A stretch of DNA of 64,000 nucleotides from Neobacillus niacini (GTDB lineage: Bacteria; Bacillota; Bacilli; Bacillales; Cytobacillaceae). Made by a program: the position numbers and the translations under genes. The stretch spans positions 1-64,000 of the forward strand of contig NZ_JAMBOB010000009.1 of the NCBI RefSeq assembly GCF_023715415.1. The letters run 5' to 3'. The notes beneath the pieces are model-generated. The model had not been told where the DNA came from. It worked only from the letters and a program-made list of their open reading frames with translations, and made no database searches. Positions 40,671 through 48,516 of the stretch are shown piece by piece (position 1 is the stretch's first letter; each line of letters opens with the position of its first letter).

Positions 40671-41300
40671 TTAAATTCCGGCACCCATGAAATAGTCAGG
40701 ATCAGTCGTTGGATCAACTTTCTTTTTCTTATGCAAGTCTATATTGTAGCCTAATCTCTTTTTAATTTTCACAGCCACTAATCCAGTAATAGCTCCAAGA
40801 AAAATGGCAACAACGGGATGGATGAAAAACAGTATAGGAACACCGACAGCCATAATGAAGAATGTGGTCTTATCGGTAATCGCTGTTTTGGCTATTCTAA
40901 TTGCTGCATAGACAATGATAGCTACAATTGTCGTTCTTATGGAAATAAATGCGGCTTCTAGCTTTGGATTATCTTGGATGAAGAAATAAGAAATACCTAA
41001 AGACAGAACAATTACAAATGTAGGAAGCGAGACGCCAATCATTGCAGCTATTGCTCCTCTTATCCCGCCAATTCTGTGGCCAATAAACGTAGCTGAATTC
41101 ACCGCAACCGCTCCTGGAATCGTTTGAGATAAAGCTATCACATCAGTAATGTCTTCATGCGTTAACCATTTTCGCTTTTCCACTATTTCTTTTATGATGA
41201 AAGGGATCATCGCAAAACCCCCGCCAAACGTAACAGGACTAATCTTAAAAAACGACCAAAAAATTTGAAACAAAAACTTCCATTGGAACTTCACCTTCAT
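40671..41300 (-). CDS. chromate transporter family protein, half B
   Basis: The protein has 209 residues, with the CHR signature FFKISPVTFGGGFAMIPFIIKE and ALSQTIPGAVAVNSATFIGHRIGG and about six helices. A hydrophilic tail (KKRLGYNIDLHKKKKVDPTTD) distinguishes it from the other half. ATG 41300 follows GAAGGA; upstream codons lack a site. First gene of the two-gene chr operon. Confidence 0.87.
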   Translation of the reverse strand: MKVKFQWKFLFQIFWSFFKISPVTFGGGFAMIPFIIKEIVEKRKWLTHEDITDVIALSQTIPGAVAVNSATFIGHRIGGIRGAIAAMIGVSLPTFVIVLSLGISYFFIQDNPKLEAAFISIRTTIVAIIVYAAIRIAKTAITDKTTFFIMAVGVPILFFIHPVVAIFLGAITGLVAVKIKKRLGYNIDLHKKKKVDPTTDPDYFMGAGI

Positions 41301-41436
41301 AAAAATTCCTTCTTTCCACAAGATCAAAAGAGAACAAAACTCTCTTCAACCTATGAATCTAGCACTATATATAAGGGTATCAAAAGAGAGAGAATGGGTA
41401 AATAGCAAGAAATGTTAATTGTAGTAATTATTATAT

Positions 41437-41483
41437 GGTGACAGGCACCGCCCGTGGACACTGTCCGCCTCAGGCGGACAGTG
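41437..41483. repeat. REP-like palindromic element
   Basis: GGTGACAGGCACC (41437-41449) is followed by a perfect palindrome CACTGTCCGCCT-C-AGGCGGACAGTG (41459-41483). It is GC-rich in an AT-rich gap. The 11-mer TGACAGGCACC also occurs at 19553. Confidence 0.7.
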
Positions 41484-41512
41484 AACGAAAGGGGAAGGAA
41501 TGAAAAAATGTG

Positions 41513-41545
41513 AGCCGGAGGGGCTCACATTTTTTAGGTTTAAGC
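41513..41545. terminator. terminator after dctP
   Basis: AAAAAATGTGAGCC pairs with GGCTCACATTTTTT. Confidence 0.85.
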
Positions 41546-42793
41546 TGTAACTTGTTTTTTGTCTTGTACTTGGTGTACGGGTTTGAATTCGCCTTCTGTT
41601 TTGGAGATGACGACGGTTGCTACTCCGTTTCCGATGAGGTTTGTGATAGCACGTGCTTCTGACATGAAGCGGTCAACTCCGAGAATAAGTGCCATTCCTT
41701 CCACAGGTATGGATGGGAAAACGGCTAGGGTTGCTGCTAATGTAACAAATCCAGATCCTGTGACACCAGCGGCACCCTTTGATGTAAACATCAATACGGC
41801 AAGAAGCGTGATTTGCTGCCAAATCGATAAATCCACCCCATATGCCTGTGCGATGAATAATGCAGCCATCGAAAGATAAATGGAGGTTCCATCAAGGTTA
41901 AAGGAATAGCCTGTTGGAAGAACTAATCCAACAACAGGCTTTGAGCAGCCGTAGTTCTCAAGCTTTTCCATCATTTTTGGCAGTGCCGCTTCAGAGGATG
42001 AAGTTCCTACCACTAGCAGGATTTCTTCCTTTATATATGCTATGAATTTAAAAATACTGAAACCGAACAGTTTAGCAATTCCACCGAGAACGATGATAAT
42101 GAAAAGAGCCATTGTAAGATAAACAGAGCCCATTAATTTTCCAAGGTACAATAATGATCCTATTCCAAATTCTCCAATTGTATAAGCCATCGCACCAAAT
42201 GCTGCGAATGGAGAAACTTTCATGATGATATTCACGATGCCGAAGAAAACATCCGTACATTTTTCAAAAAACTCAATCACCGGTTTTCCTTTTTTACCTA
42301 AGTGAGCCAAAGAAATTCCGAATAAAACAGCTAAAAGGAGCACTGGTAAAAGTTCACCTTTAGCAAAGGCACCGATAAAGCTATCAGGAATGATTGATAG
42401 GATAAAATCCATAAACCCGTGGCTAGTTTCAGCCGCTTTTTCTGTGTATTGGGTGATATCACCTTTTCCAGCTTCCGCATCAATCCCTTTACCTGCCTTA
42501 ATAACATTCGCAACCATAATACCGATGGCTAGAGCGATAGTAGAGACGATTTCAAAATAGAGCAACGCCTTCCCGCCGATTTTACCCACTTTCTTTAAAT
42601 CTCCCATACCAGCAATACCAATGACGATTGTCAGGAATATAATGGGAGCAATTACCATTTTTACTAGTTTAATAAAAATATCTGCAATGACCTTTAGTTG
42701 TGAGCCAATCTCAGGAAAAAATAAACCGACTGAAATACCAAGGAGAATTCCCAGAATTACCTGGGTTGTGAGACTTTTAAAATTAATTTTCAT
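41540..42793 (-). CDS. dctP: DctA/GltP-family C4-dicarboxylate:cation symporter
   Basis: This 417-residue DAACS carrier has eight helices and two re-entrant loops. HP1 contains the serine-rich [17 protein letters not shown]7 has [24 protein letters not shown] (NxDG-type ligand motif), HP2 has [19 protein letters not shown], and TM8 has [29 protein letters not shown] 42793 follows AGGAGG. A perfect cre box lies 32 bp upstream and a DctSR pair lies nearby, so it is probably induced by succinate/fumarate/malate and repressed by CcpA on sugar. Confidence 0.9.
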   Translation of the reverse strand: MKINFKSLTTQVILGILLGISVGLFFPEIGSQLKVIADIFIKLVKMVIAPIIFLTIVIGIAGMGDLKKVGKIGGKALLYFEIVSTIALAIGIMVANVIKAGKGIDAEAGKGDITQYTEKAAETSHGFMDFILSIIPDSFIGAFAKGELLPVLLLAVLFGISLAHLGKKGKPVIEFFEKCTDVFFGIVNIIMKVSPFAAFGAMAYTIGEFGIGSLLYLGKLMGSVYLTMALFIIIVLGGIAKLFGFSIFKFIAYIKEEILLVVGTSSSEAALPKMMEKLENYGCSKPVVGLVLPTGYSFNLDGTSIYLSMAALFIAQAYGVDLSIWQQITLLAVLMFTSKGAAGVTGSGFVTLAATLAVFPSIPVEGMALILGVDRFMSEARAITNLIGNGVATVVISKTEGEFKPVHQVQDKKQVTA

Positions 42794-42824
42794 TATCCAT
42801 GCCTCCTGCTCTTTTTTTTTTTTT

Positions 42825-42838
42825 TGAAAACGATATCA
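42825..42838. promoter_or_regulatory. CcpA cre site upstream of dctP
   Basis: TGAAAACGATATCA fits the consensus TGNAARCGNWWWCA at all positions. It lies 32 bp before the dctP start, a position expected for repression. Confidence 0.75.
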
Positions 42839-42985
42839 TTTTATTGAATAATCAATATATTACAATTTTGTGAATAACTTAAATAGTTTATAATACTTTA
42901 TAAATTGTTTTGTAATTAAAGTAAGTACGCTAAATGGTTTTCAATAGGAAGACGAAATGGGAAAACAGTAAAATCGCAATAGAAA

Positions 42986-43021
42986 AAGCAACTGGTTTCG
43001 GTATCAGTTGCTTACTTTTTT
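42986..43021. terminator. terminator after the CBO0543 gene
   Basis: AAGCAACTG pairs with CAGTTGCTT. T-rich tracts lie on both sides; the gene it serves is on the minus strand. Confidence 0.7.
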
Positions 43022-43078
43022 TATTTAATTTGTGTGTGTCCGGTTCGGTTCTATACGATTATTTTGGAGTTATATAGT

Positions 43079-43567
43079 TCAATAATCTTGAGTGCATTTA
43101 ATAATTTTACAGTGTAAAGGTAGGATGTAACTATAGACAATAAAGAATATTGGTATGCTAAACAAGTGATTCCAATGAGTAAGTTTCATATATCCTACCT
43201 TTGCAACAGCCCATTCAATCAAAAAGGAAATAACAGTAAATATAACTGCCAATTTCCATTTATTTGATTTATTTAGGTAGTTTAAATAAATGACTGAAAG
43301 TGATGAAGGAACAAAGGTATAAGTTAAGAATTCACCTAGTCCTGTAATCTTAGGATCACCAAAATCAACCAAATTAAAAGATCTGGCAAAAATGCTATCT
43401 GCTATCCAAGTTAAAAACCCAACCACACCAATTGTAATATAAAGTTCCCGCCAACTAATCTCCTTCTTAGGCATAAAAAGGGCATACAATAGTAGAAAAA
43501 TTGCCAATGTTACTGGCAACCAAAGTCCCTTAGCGTTTAAATCTAAATTCTCCATAAATGACTCCAT
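43079..43567 (-). CDS. CBO0543-family membrane protein
   Basis: The protein has 162 residues and five transmembrane helices (LPVTLAIFLLLYALFMPKK; WRELYITIGVVGFLTWIADS; LGEFLTYTFVPSSLSVIYLNY; and two more), with the family's DFGDP-like loop (VDFGDPKITGLGEFL). Function unknown. ATG 43567 follows AAGGGGGC; the upstream 32 codons of the open frame run through the neighbouring terminator. Confidence 0.72.
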   Translation of the reverse strand: MESFMENLDLNAKGLWLPVTLAIFLLLYALFMPKKEISWRELYITIGVVGFLTWIADSIFARSFNLVDFGDPKITGLGEFLTYTFVPSSLSVIYLNYLNKSNKWKLAVIFTVISFLIEWAVAKVGYMKLTHWNHLFSIPIFFIVYSYILPLHCKIIKCTQDY

Positions 43568-43655
43568 ACAAAGCCCCCTTACGTCATTTTTAATAAATAT
43601 TTTTCCCCATACAAAGGAAAATATTAATAAAAATCTTGTCCTGAAAATACGAAGG

Positions 43656-43685
43656 AGCCCCACTCAAAAAAGAGGGGCTTCTTGT
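43656..43685 (-). terminator. terminator after the small sigma-G-type gene
   Basis: AGCCCC (43656-43661) pairs with GGGGCT (43674-43679). It lies downstream of the minus-strand gene at 43726-43872. Confidence 0.5.
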
Positions 43686-43725
43686 TATTTTTATTAATTA
43701 ATGATAGTTTGCAACAGCCATACAT

Positions 43726-43872
43726 CTAACGACTTTTATTATTGGCAGATTGTATAGAAACATTCTTCGGTCGTTCAGGATACGTTGCCTTACCTGAATC
43801 ATCAGGACCTGTTAGTTGATTCCTTTGATTAAGAATCTTTCCAGTATATTCAATAGGATTATTTTTTGGCAT
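43726..43872 (-). CDS. small basic protein (48 residues), possible spore protein
   Basis: The product (MPKNNPIEYTGKILNQRNQL ... GPDDSGKATYPERPKNVSIQ) is small, hydrophilic and basic, without cysteine. TGGAGGTG lies 6 bp before ATG 43872. The promoter upstream looks like sigma-G, so it may be a minor acid-soluble forespore protein. I do not match it to a named Ssp family. Confidence 0.62.
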   Translation of the reverse strand: MPKNNPIEYTGKILNQRNQLTGPDDSGKATYPERPKNVSIQSANNKSR

Positions 43873-43891
43873 TTTATACACCTCCATGTAA

Positions 43892-43922
43892 TAGTATGCT
43901 TGAAAGGTAAATGACAAATTCA
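43892..43922 (-). promoter_or_regulatory. candidate sigma-G promoter
   Basis: On the minus strand, TGAATT (43917-43922), 18-bp spacer, CATACTA (43892-43898); the sigma-G consensus is TGAATA-N17/18-CATACTA. Confidence 0.55.
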
Positions 43923-43971
43923 AGAAATTGAATTAGTTTATTCTTATAGAGAACAGAGTGGAGGAGAGAAA

Positions 43972-44379
43972 ATGGCAGTACCAAAACATATTGTTTCAGC
44001 GGCAGCAATTGTCTTAAACGAGAAGAATGAGCTATTACTAATTAAGGGTCCACGCAGAGGATGGGAAATGCCTGGCGGTCAGGTGGAAGAAGGGGAATCC
44101 TTGACAGATGCGGTGATTAGAGAAACAAAAGAAGAATCTGGGATAGATATAGAGGTTATTAAGTTTTGTGGAATCTTTCAAAATATCGACGCTTCTATTT
44201 GTAATACCTTATTTTTAGGAAGGCCCACCGGCGGGGAATTAACAACCAGTCCAGAGAGTCTTGAAGTAGGCTTTTTCAAACTAGAAGAAGCATTAGACAT
44301 GATAACCTGGAATAACTTTAGGCAAAGAATTGAATATTGCTTAGATGAGAAACAGCTTCCTTTTTATATCGGCTTTTAA
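43972..44379 (+). CDS. Nudix hydrolase
   Basis: The protein has 135 residues. The Nudix box is complete (GGQVEEGES...AVIRETKEESGI), providing the Mg2+ site for hydrolysis of nucleoside diphosphate derivatives. The segment FLGRPTGGELTTSPES and the C-terminal helix fit the ADP-ribose/MutT-like group. Substrate unknown. ATG 43972 follows GGAGGAGAG. It ends at an unusually long terminator. Confidence 0.88.
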   Translation: MAVPKHIVSAAAIVLNEKNELLLIKGPRRGWEMPGGQVEEGESLTDAVIRETKEESGIDIEVIKFCGIFQNIDASICNTLFLGRPTGGELTTSPESLEVGFFKLEEALDMITWNNFRQRIEYCLDEKQLPFYIGF

Positions 44380-44383
44380 GCAT

Positions 44384-44428
44384 AAAATTCATAATAGGAC
44401 CAAAACGGTCCTATTATGAATTTTATTC
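44384..44428 (+). terminator. terminator after the Nudix gene
   Basis: Perfect 18-bp stem (44384-44401 with 44407-44424), AAAAC loop, T-rich end. Confidence 0.85.
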
Positions 44429-44533
44429 AATAAGAAGTTTGAAAACCATTTTCCGCCAACTCCGTATCGATTTTGTGAAGGTATAAGAATTCATAGGCGG
44501 AGAATTTCCTGCTAATGTATATATATATTTCAC

Positions 44534-44740
44534 TCATCCCCCGAAAAATAAATCAAGAATGTTGGAGGAAGTGGATGATTTCTTATTATAAAATTCGGAA
44601 TACCCGCATTTTTTACAGAAGATAACAATAAATGTGTTGTGTTGAACATCGAATAGTTTCGATAATCCTGTTCCGGTCACGGCAACTTCCTTTTGGCCGG
44701 CATCTCTAGACCCGCATTTAATACATCCTTTTTCGCTCAT
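44534..44740 (-). CDS. small zinc-ribbon protein
   Basis: The protein has 68 residues. CIKC (residues 6-9) and CKKC (42-45, followed by GYSEFYNKKSS) form a zinc ribbon. It is like the protein at 35621 in spacing of the two knuckles and the aromatic strand after the second. AGGAGGG precedes ATG 44740. Function unknown. Confidence 0.72.
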   Translation of the reverse strand: MSEKGCIKCGSRDAGQKEVAVTGTGLSKLFDVQHNTFIVIFCKKCGYSEFYNKKSSTSSNILDLFFGG

Positions 44741-44879
44741 TGCAATCCCTCCTAGTTTGAACTATCCATTTATTTACGTATTAGATATTTAAAATGTTTC
44801 ATAATACTCAAACATTTTAGCTTGTACCCTCACATTAAAAAGGGTAAAATGCAATAAAACTAGAAAAGAGGGAAAGAAC

Positions 44880-45068
44880 ATGCCATTTGAGATTTCAATG
44901 TTAGGGATGGGTTATTTCAGCCTAGATGCTGCAGCCGTCGATAAGAGCCCAAGTGAAATGGTAATCACTGACGAGAAGGAAGAAACCTACTACATCGTAT
45001 CAAGAGAAGTTTATGAAAATGGACCACAGCAAGAAGGATATAAAATTATCGTTAATGAAGGAGAATAA
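44880..45068 (+). CDS. small hypothetical protein (62 residues)
   Basis: An acidic protein starting MPFEISMLGMGYFSLDAAAV and ending in alternating beta-like sequence (ETYYIVSREVYENG). GAGGGAAAG precedes ATG 44880, and a perfect 16-bp terminator follows at 45090, supporting a real gene. I do not recognise the family. Confidence 0.6.
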   Translation: MPFEISMLGMGYFSLDAAAVDKSPSEMVITDEKEETYYIVSREVYENGPQQEGYKIIVNEGE

Positions 45069-45089
45069 TTACCTTCTGACTTATCACCT

Positions 45090-45125
45090 AATAAAGCCGT
45101 ATCGAGTTGTCGATACGGCTTTATT
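45090..45125. terminator. bidirectional terminator
   Basis: AATAAAGCCGTATCGA pairs perfectly with TCGATACGGCTTTATT around GTTG, between two convergent genes. Confidence 0.85.
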
Positions 45126-46935
45126 ATTTCCTTTTTAAAAAAGGGTAGGACAATACCAATCCTACCAAATATAAAAAGACTAGAAAGTAAACAGGAAGTA
45201 AATGAATAAAAGTTGTATATCCAATATATAAATGCGTTCCAATCCCAGCGATAAAGGCAGGTAATGCTCCAATTGCAAGGGTATTCCAAATCCATCGTTC
45301 CCCTTTTCTAAAACCCCACAAAGAAAGCATAAGAATAAGCAAACCAACACTTACTAGGGCACTGCCAAATCCTGCCCGATCATGGGCGATAACGGGAATC
45401 AAATTGTTACTAATACTATCTAACATTTGAGGTGACATACACAGGAAGTTTAAGTCCGTTGACACGAAAACTTTCGATACCCCTATTGTGGAAATCACTA
45501 TGCCTCCAACAACTATCAGAAATCCTAGAATAATAAACATGAGCTGTCCATAAAGCCCATATTTCCACGCTTTGTCATTACGTCCATGATTGGAATAGGG
45601 GAAACCTTTGATTTTTTTTCCTTCTTTAAAACTAAGAAAATATATCGGCAATAAGAGAAGCCAAAATAAACCGTGCAGCCAATCAAAGTAACCGTAACCG
45701 ATTGAAAGAAATATACCAATAAACCCCGTGATGGCCGCACTATGAAAAGCCACCCTTGCCCAATGCAGGTTATTTCTCATTCCATGACGTGCAAGCTGGA
45801 TATACAATATTCCACCAGATATCATGGTGCCAGCTAACGCCATTCGGTCATGTGACATAAAAGCCAAGATGAGCGGATTGAACTGCAGGAGATCAGCCCT
45901 TGTTATACCGATAAAGTTTTCATCATAGGGGAGGATAATACTCGTAAATGCAAAATATAAGGCAATAATTCCGCCAAATAGGATGGATAGGCCAAATAGA
46001 AAGGACCAATACCAGTTTTGTTTAGGAATAGAGCGAGCCTCTTCATATAATAAACGTTCATGTATCCGTTTTGGTAATCCTGGACCTGCATGAACATAGC
46101 CTTCTGCTAACATCACTAAATCTGCACCGGCACGAACCAAAGCGCAAGCTTCCTCTGGAGTTTCCACCCCGCCAGAGGTTATGACTGTAAGCTTGGGATA
46201 TTGATCTTTAACCTGCTTAATACAATTTTCCAGGCATTCATTGGCATTAGAAGCTTCATACCAGCAGCTGTCCATCTTTTGACGAGGGGCATTTACAACG
46301 ATTCCACTAATACCTGTATAATCATTTAGTTTTCCTATTTCATCAGAAGAAAGTGATAGATAAACGGGACGCCTCAAAGATTGTAACCCTTTATCTAGAC
46401 ATGAATTCACTTGTTCTGCTGTTACGATAAAAGCATCCACAAAAGGCATTAAATGCTGCACAATTATATCCCATTCATTTTTGATAACCTGTTCATCTAT
46501 ATTAGCGAATATAGGGACTTTAAAATTTAGGCTTGTTAATTTTTTAATGACTAGCTTTAGTGGAACCTTCTCTTGATGCTCAGAAAACAGAATGATGCTA
46601 TTTTCCACTCTGGGTTCTATTACTGCTTTAGGTTCTTTCAGCACGATTGGTCCAATTTCGATAAATCCGAAGCCTAACTCTTGGAAGGCGTTAATGCCTG
46701 ATAAATTAGGATCTATGTGGCAGCTTAATCCAATGGGAGACGGAAATGTAATTTGGTTCCATTCTTTTTGAAATTCCTGCGGAGGTTTCATATGTCCTAA
46801 AAAACCAATTAGTTTCCGGCCGCCAGGAACGGATGCAATGGTGCTCATTGATTTATGAATAAACTCTCGGCTTGTTTTCGGCCTTATTTTATCTAGTAAA
46901 AGTCTTTTTAATGGATGATAAGACCAATCTGGCAT
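45124..46935 (-). CDS. dihydroorotate-dehydrogenase-like barrel fused to duplicated membrane domain
   Basis: The protein has about 603 residues. Residues about 1-300 resemble class-2 dihydroorotate dehydrogenase (SPIGLSCHIDPN; FIEIGPIVLKEP; ITSGGVETPEEACALVRAGADLVMLAEG; GPGLPKRIHERL, the FMN-phosphate end). The Lys of the usual GLAAGFDKN motif and the NVSSPN segment are not conserved, so catalysis is doubtful. Residues about 312-600 form a membrane domain of eight to nine helices in two similar halves, each with a HDR motif (FMSHDRMALAG near 365; VIAHDRAGFGS near 521) and a later H...LLP(I/V)YFL. ATG 46935 follows AGAAGGTG. I know no assigned function. Confidence 0.72.
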   Translation of the reverse strand: MPDWSYHPLKRLLLDKIRPKTSREFIHKSMSTIASVPGGRKLIGFLGHMKPPQEFQKEWNQITFPSPIGLSCHIDPNLSGINAFQELGFGFIEIGPIVLKEPKAVIEPRVENSIILFSEHQEKVPLKLVIKKLTSLNFKVPIFANIDEQVIKNEWDIIVQHLMPFVDAFIVTAEQVNSCLDKGLQSLRRPVYLSLSSDEIGKLNDYTGISGIVVNAPRQKMDSCWYEASNANECLENCIKQVKDQYPKLTVITSGGVETPEEACALVRAGADLVMLAEGYVHAGPGLPKRIHERLLYEEARSIPKQNWYWSFLFGLSILFGGIIALYFAFTSIILPYDENFIGITRADLLQFNPLILAFMSHDRMALAGTMISGGILYIQLARHGMRNNLHWARVAFHSAAITGFIGIFLSIGYGYFDWLHGLFWLLLLPIYFLSFKEGKKIKGFPYSNHGRNDKAWKYGLYGQLMFIILGFLIVVGGIVISTIGVSKVFVSTDLNFLCMSPQMLDSISNNLIPVIAHDRAGFGSALVSVGLLILMLSLWGFRKGERWIWNTLAIGALPAFIAGIGTHLYIGYTTFIHLLPVYFLVFLYLVGLVLSYPFLKRK

Positions 46936-47119
46936 TAACAACACCTTCTAAACATAAATTTATCATTTGTAAAATTCCTATCATGGATAATCATAACAAG
47001 TCGTATAGAAATTGTAAAATTGCGAAAACTCCTGCCCTAAATAGTGAATTAAAGTTTTATTAATTTGTAATAAAAGAATAGTCCTCTAGGAAATCCTAAA
47101 TATAGGGAGGGATGTGCAG

Positions 47120-47563
47120 GTGTTGTTTTCTTTAAAAGGGGATGCTCACAAAGTTTTTCTACGAGTGAAAAAAACAGTCCATAATGGCGATATCATAAGA
47201 AATACTAAGGAATTTAAAGAAATTGAAGAGATTCAAGGTCTATATCAGTCGCTAGATAGTCATACACTGCAATTAATCCATTATCGAATGATAAAAGAAT
47301 ACAACGGTTCAGGCATTATTCCCATCTTGGTATCTTCTGCTCCCTGGTTATTATTACTGTTTTCGAAGCAATTAGCTTCCTACCTATTCAAGGATGGATC
47401 CTGGCTTTGGGCTGGTTTTTGTATCGTCTACCTGCTTACGTTAGGAATCAGTGTGTTGATCCATTTTCGCGAGAAAGCATGGGCAGCTTTTCATATGGAA
47501 ATCATTCAAGATATTTTAACGGAAAGAAAAAATGAAAAGACTCAGGGACATTCCACAAACTAA
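47120..47563 (+). CDS. hypothetical two-helix membrane protein
   Basis: The protein has about 147 residues. An amphipathic N-terminal half (DAHKVFLRVKKTVHNGDIIRN; LYQSLDSHTLQLIHYRMIKEY) is followed by two transmembrane helices (IIPILVSSAPWLLLLFSKQLA; SWLWAGFCIVYLLTLGISVLI) and a charged tail. GTG 47120 is chosen for spacing of 9 bp from GGAGG; GTG 47114 is too close. Not recognised. Confidence 0.62.
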   Translation: MLFSLKGDAHKVFLRVKKTVHNGDIIRNTKEFKEIEEIQGLYQSLDSHTLQLIHYRMIKEYNGSGIIPILVSSAPWLLLLFSKQLASYLFKDGSWLWAGFCIVYLLTLGISVLIHFREKAWAAFHMEIIQDILTERKNEKTQGHSTN

Positions 47564-47651
47564 TGTCCCGATGTACCTTCCAAATTTAAACTTTTTTTAT
47601 TCCTAAAATATCTGATATAGTAGTCTTTGAGATAGATAGGAGGACTACTAC

Positions 47652-48470
47652 ATGAAATGTTTCTCAATCGATTTAGACGGTACGTTATTAAATTCTGAAC
47701 ATGAGATATCTGAAGCAAACCTGCAAACTATCAATGAATTGCATGAACAGGGTCACGCTGTTATTTTGAACACGGGCCGTGCTTATGCAGATGTCATTAA
47801 AATAGATGCATTACAAAATTTAGAGATTCCTATTTTTTGTGTCAACGGTTCTGTATTATTCTCAGAAAAAAGAGAGCTTCTGTTTGAGGCGACGATTTCG
47901 ATTGATACGTACAAAGAACTGTTTCCAATCTTAAAGGGACTAGGGGTTGGGATTTTAGTCTATACCAATTATGGAGGCTTTCCATCCACGTTACCACCCT
48001 TGCATAAAAAGAGTAAACAAGAGCTCAATACGCTCTTTGAAGAATTCAATTATGATGAAATCCTTGAAAAAGATCAGTTGAAAATCTATAAATTAATCGC
48101 CTTGACCCATCATGATGAATTAGAAAAAGTCGAAGGGGTTAAAAAGGCGCTTGAGGGTAAGTTTGCTATTTCAATAGCTTCTTCATTCCCAAATAATGTT
48201 GAAATTACTTCAAACGAAGCGCATAAAGGAAAAGCGTTATTGCGATACCAGAAAATGATGAATCTTGAATTTGAAGAGATTATTGCTTTTGGTGATGGCG
48301 GAAATGACCTTGCTATGTTCGAGGTAGCAAATACTGCTGTTGCAATGGCAAATGCTCCGCTTCATGTGCAGCAAAAAGCAGACATCATTACTAAATCGAA
48401 TGACGAAGATGGATTTGCCCATGCAGTTCGTCATCTGCTAAATCTTCAAACAGAAGCAATTGTAAAATAA
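47652..48470 (+). CDS. Cof-type HAD-IIB phosphatase
   Basis: This 272-residue cytosolic phosphatase has HAD motif I (IDLDGTLLNS), motif II (NTGRA) and motif III/IV (KGKALLRY ... IIAFGDGGNDLAMFEVA), with the C2 cap between. Members dephosphorylate sugar phosphates, FMN or pyridoxal phosphate; the substrate is undecided. ATG 47652 follows AGGAGG. Monocistronic. Confidence 0.9.
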   Translation: MKCFSIDLDGTLLNSEHEISEANLQTINELHEQGHAVILNTGRAYADVIKIDALQNLEIPIFCVNGSVLFSEKRELLFEATISIDTYKELFPILKGLGVGILVYTNYGGFPSTLPPLHKKSKQELNTLFEEFNYDEILEKDQLKIYKLIALTHHDELEKVEGVKKALEGKFAISIASSFPNNVEITSNEAHKGKALLRYQKMMNLEFEEIIAFGDGGNDLAMFEVANTAVAMANAPLHVQQKADIITKSNDEDGFAHAVRHLLNLQTEAIVK

Positions 48471-48513
48471 CGAAAAGCCCAATTTCCGATAAAAAAGGAA
48501 ATTGGGCTTTTCG
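48471..48513. terminator. bidirectional terminator between HAD gene and fruA
   Basis: Perfect 17-bp stem CGAAAAGCCCAATTTCC with its complement at 48497-48513. Confidence 0.88.
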
Positions 48514-48516
48514 TTT

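Noticed and set aside
46872-47063. plus-strand 63-codon frame overlapping the start of the DHODH-like gene
   Set aside because: It is antisense to a well-supported start and has no ribosome site.
47618-47650. TAGTAGTC/GACTACTA hairpin at the HAD phosphatase start as a riboregulator
   Set aside because: The left arm overlaps the likely -10 region, so it is probably not in the transcript.
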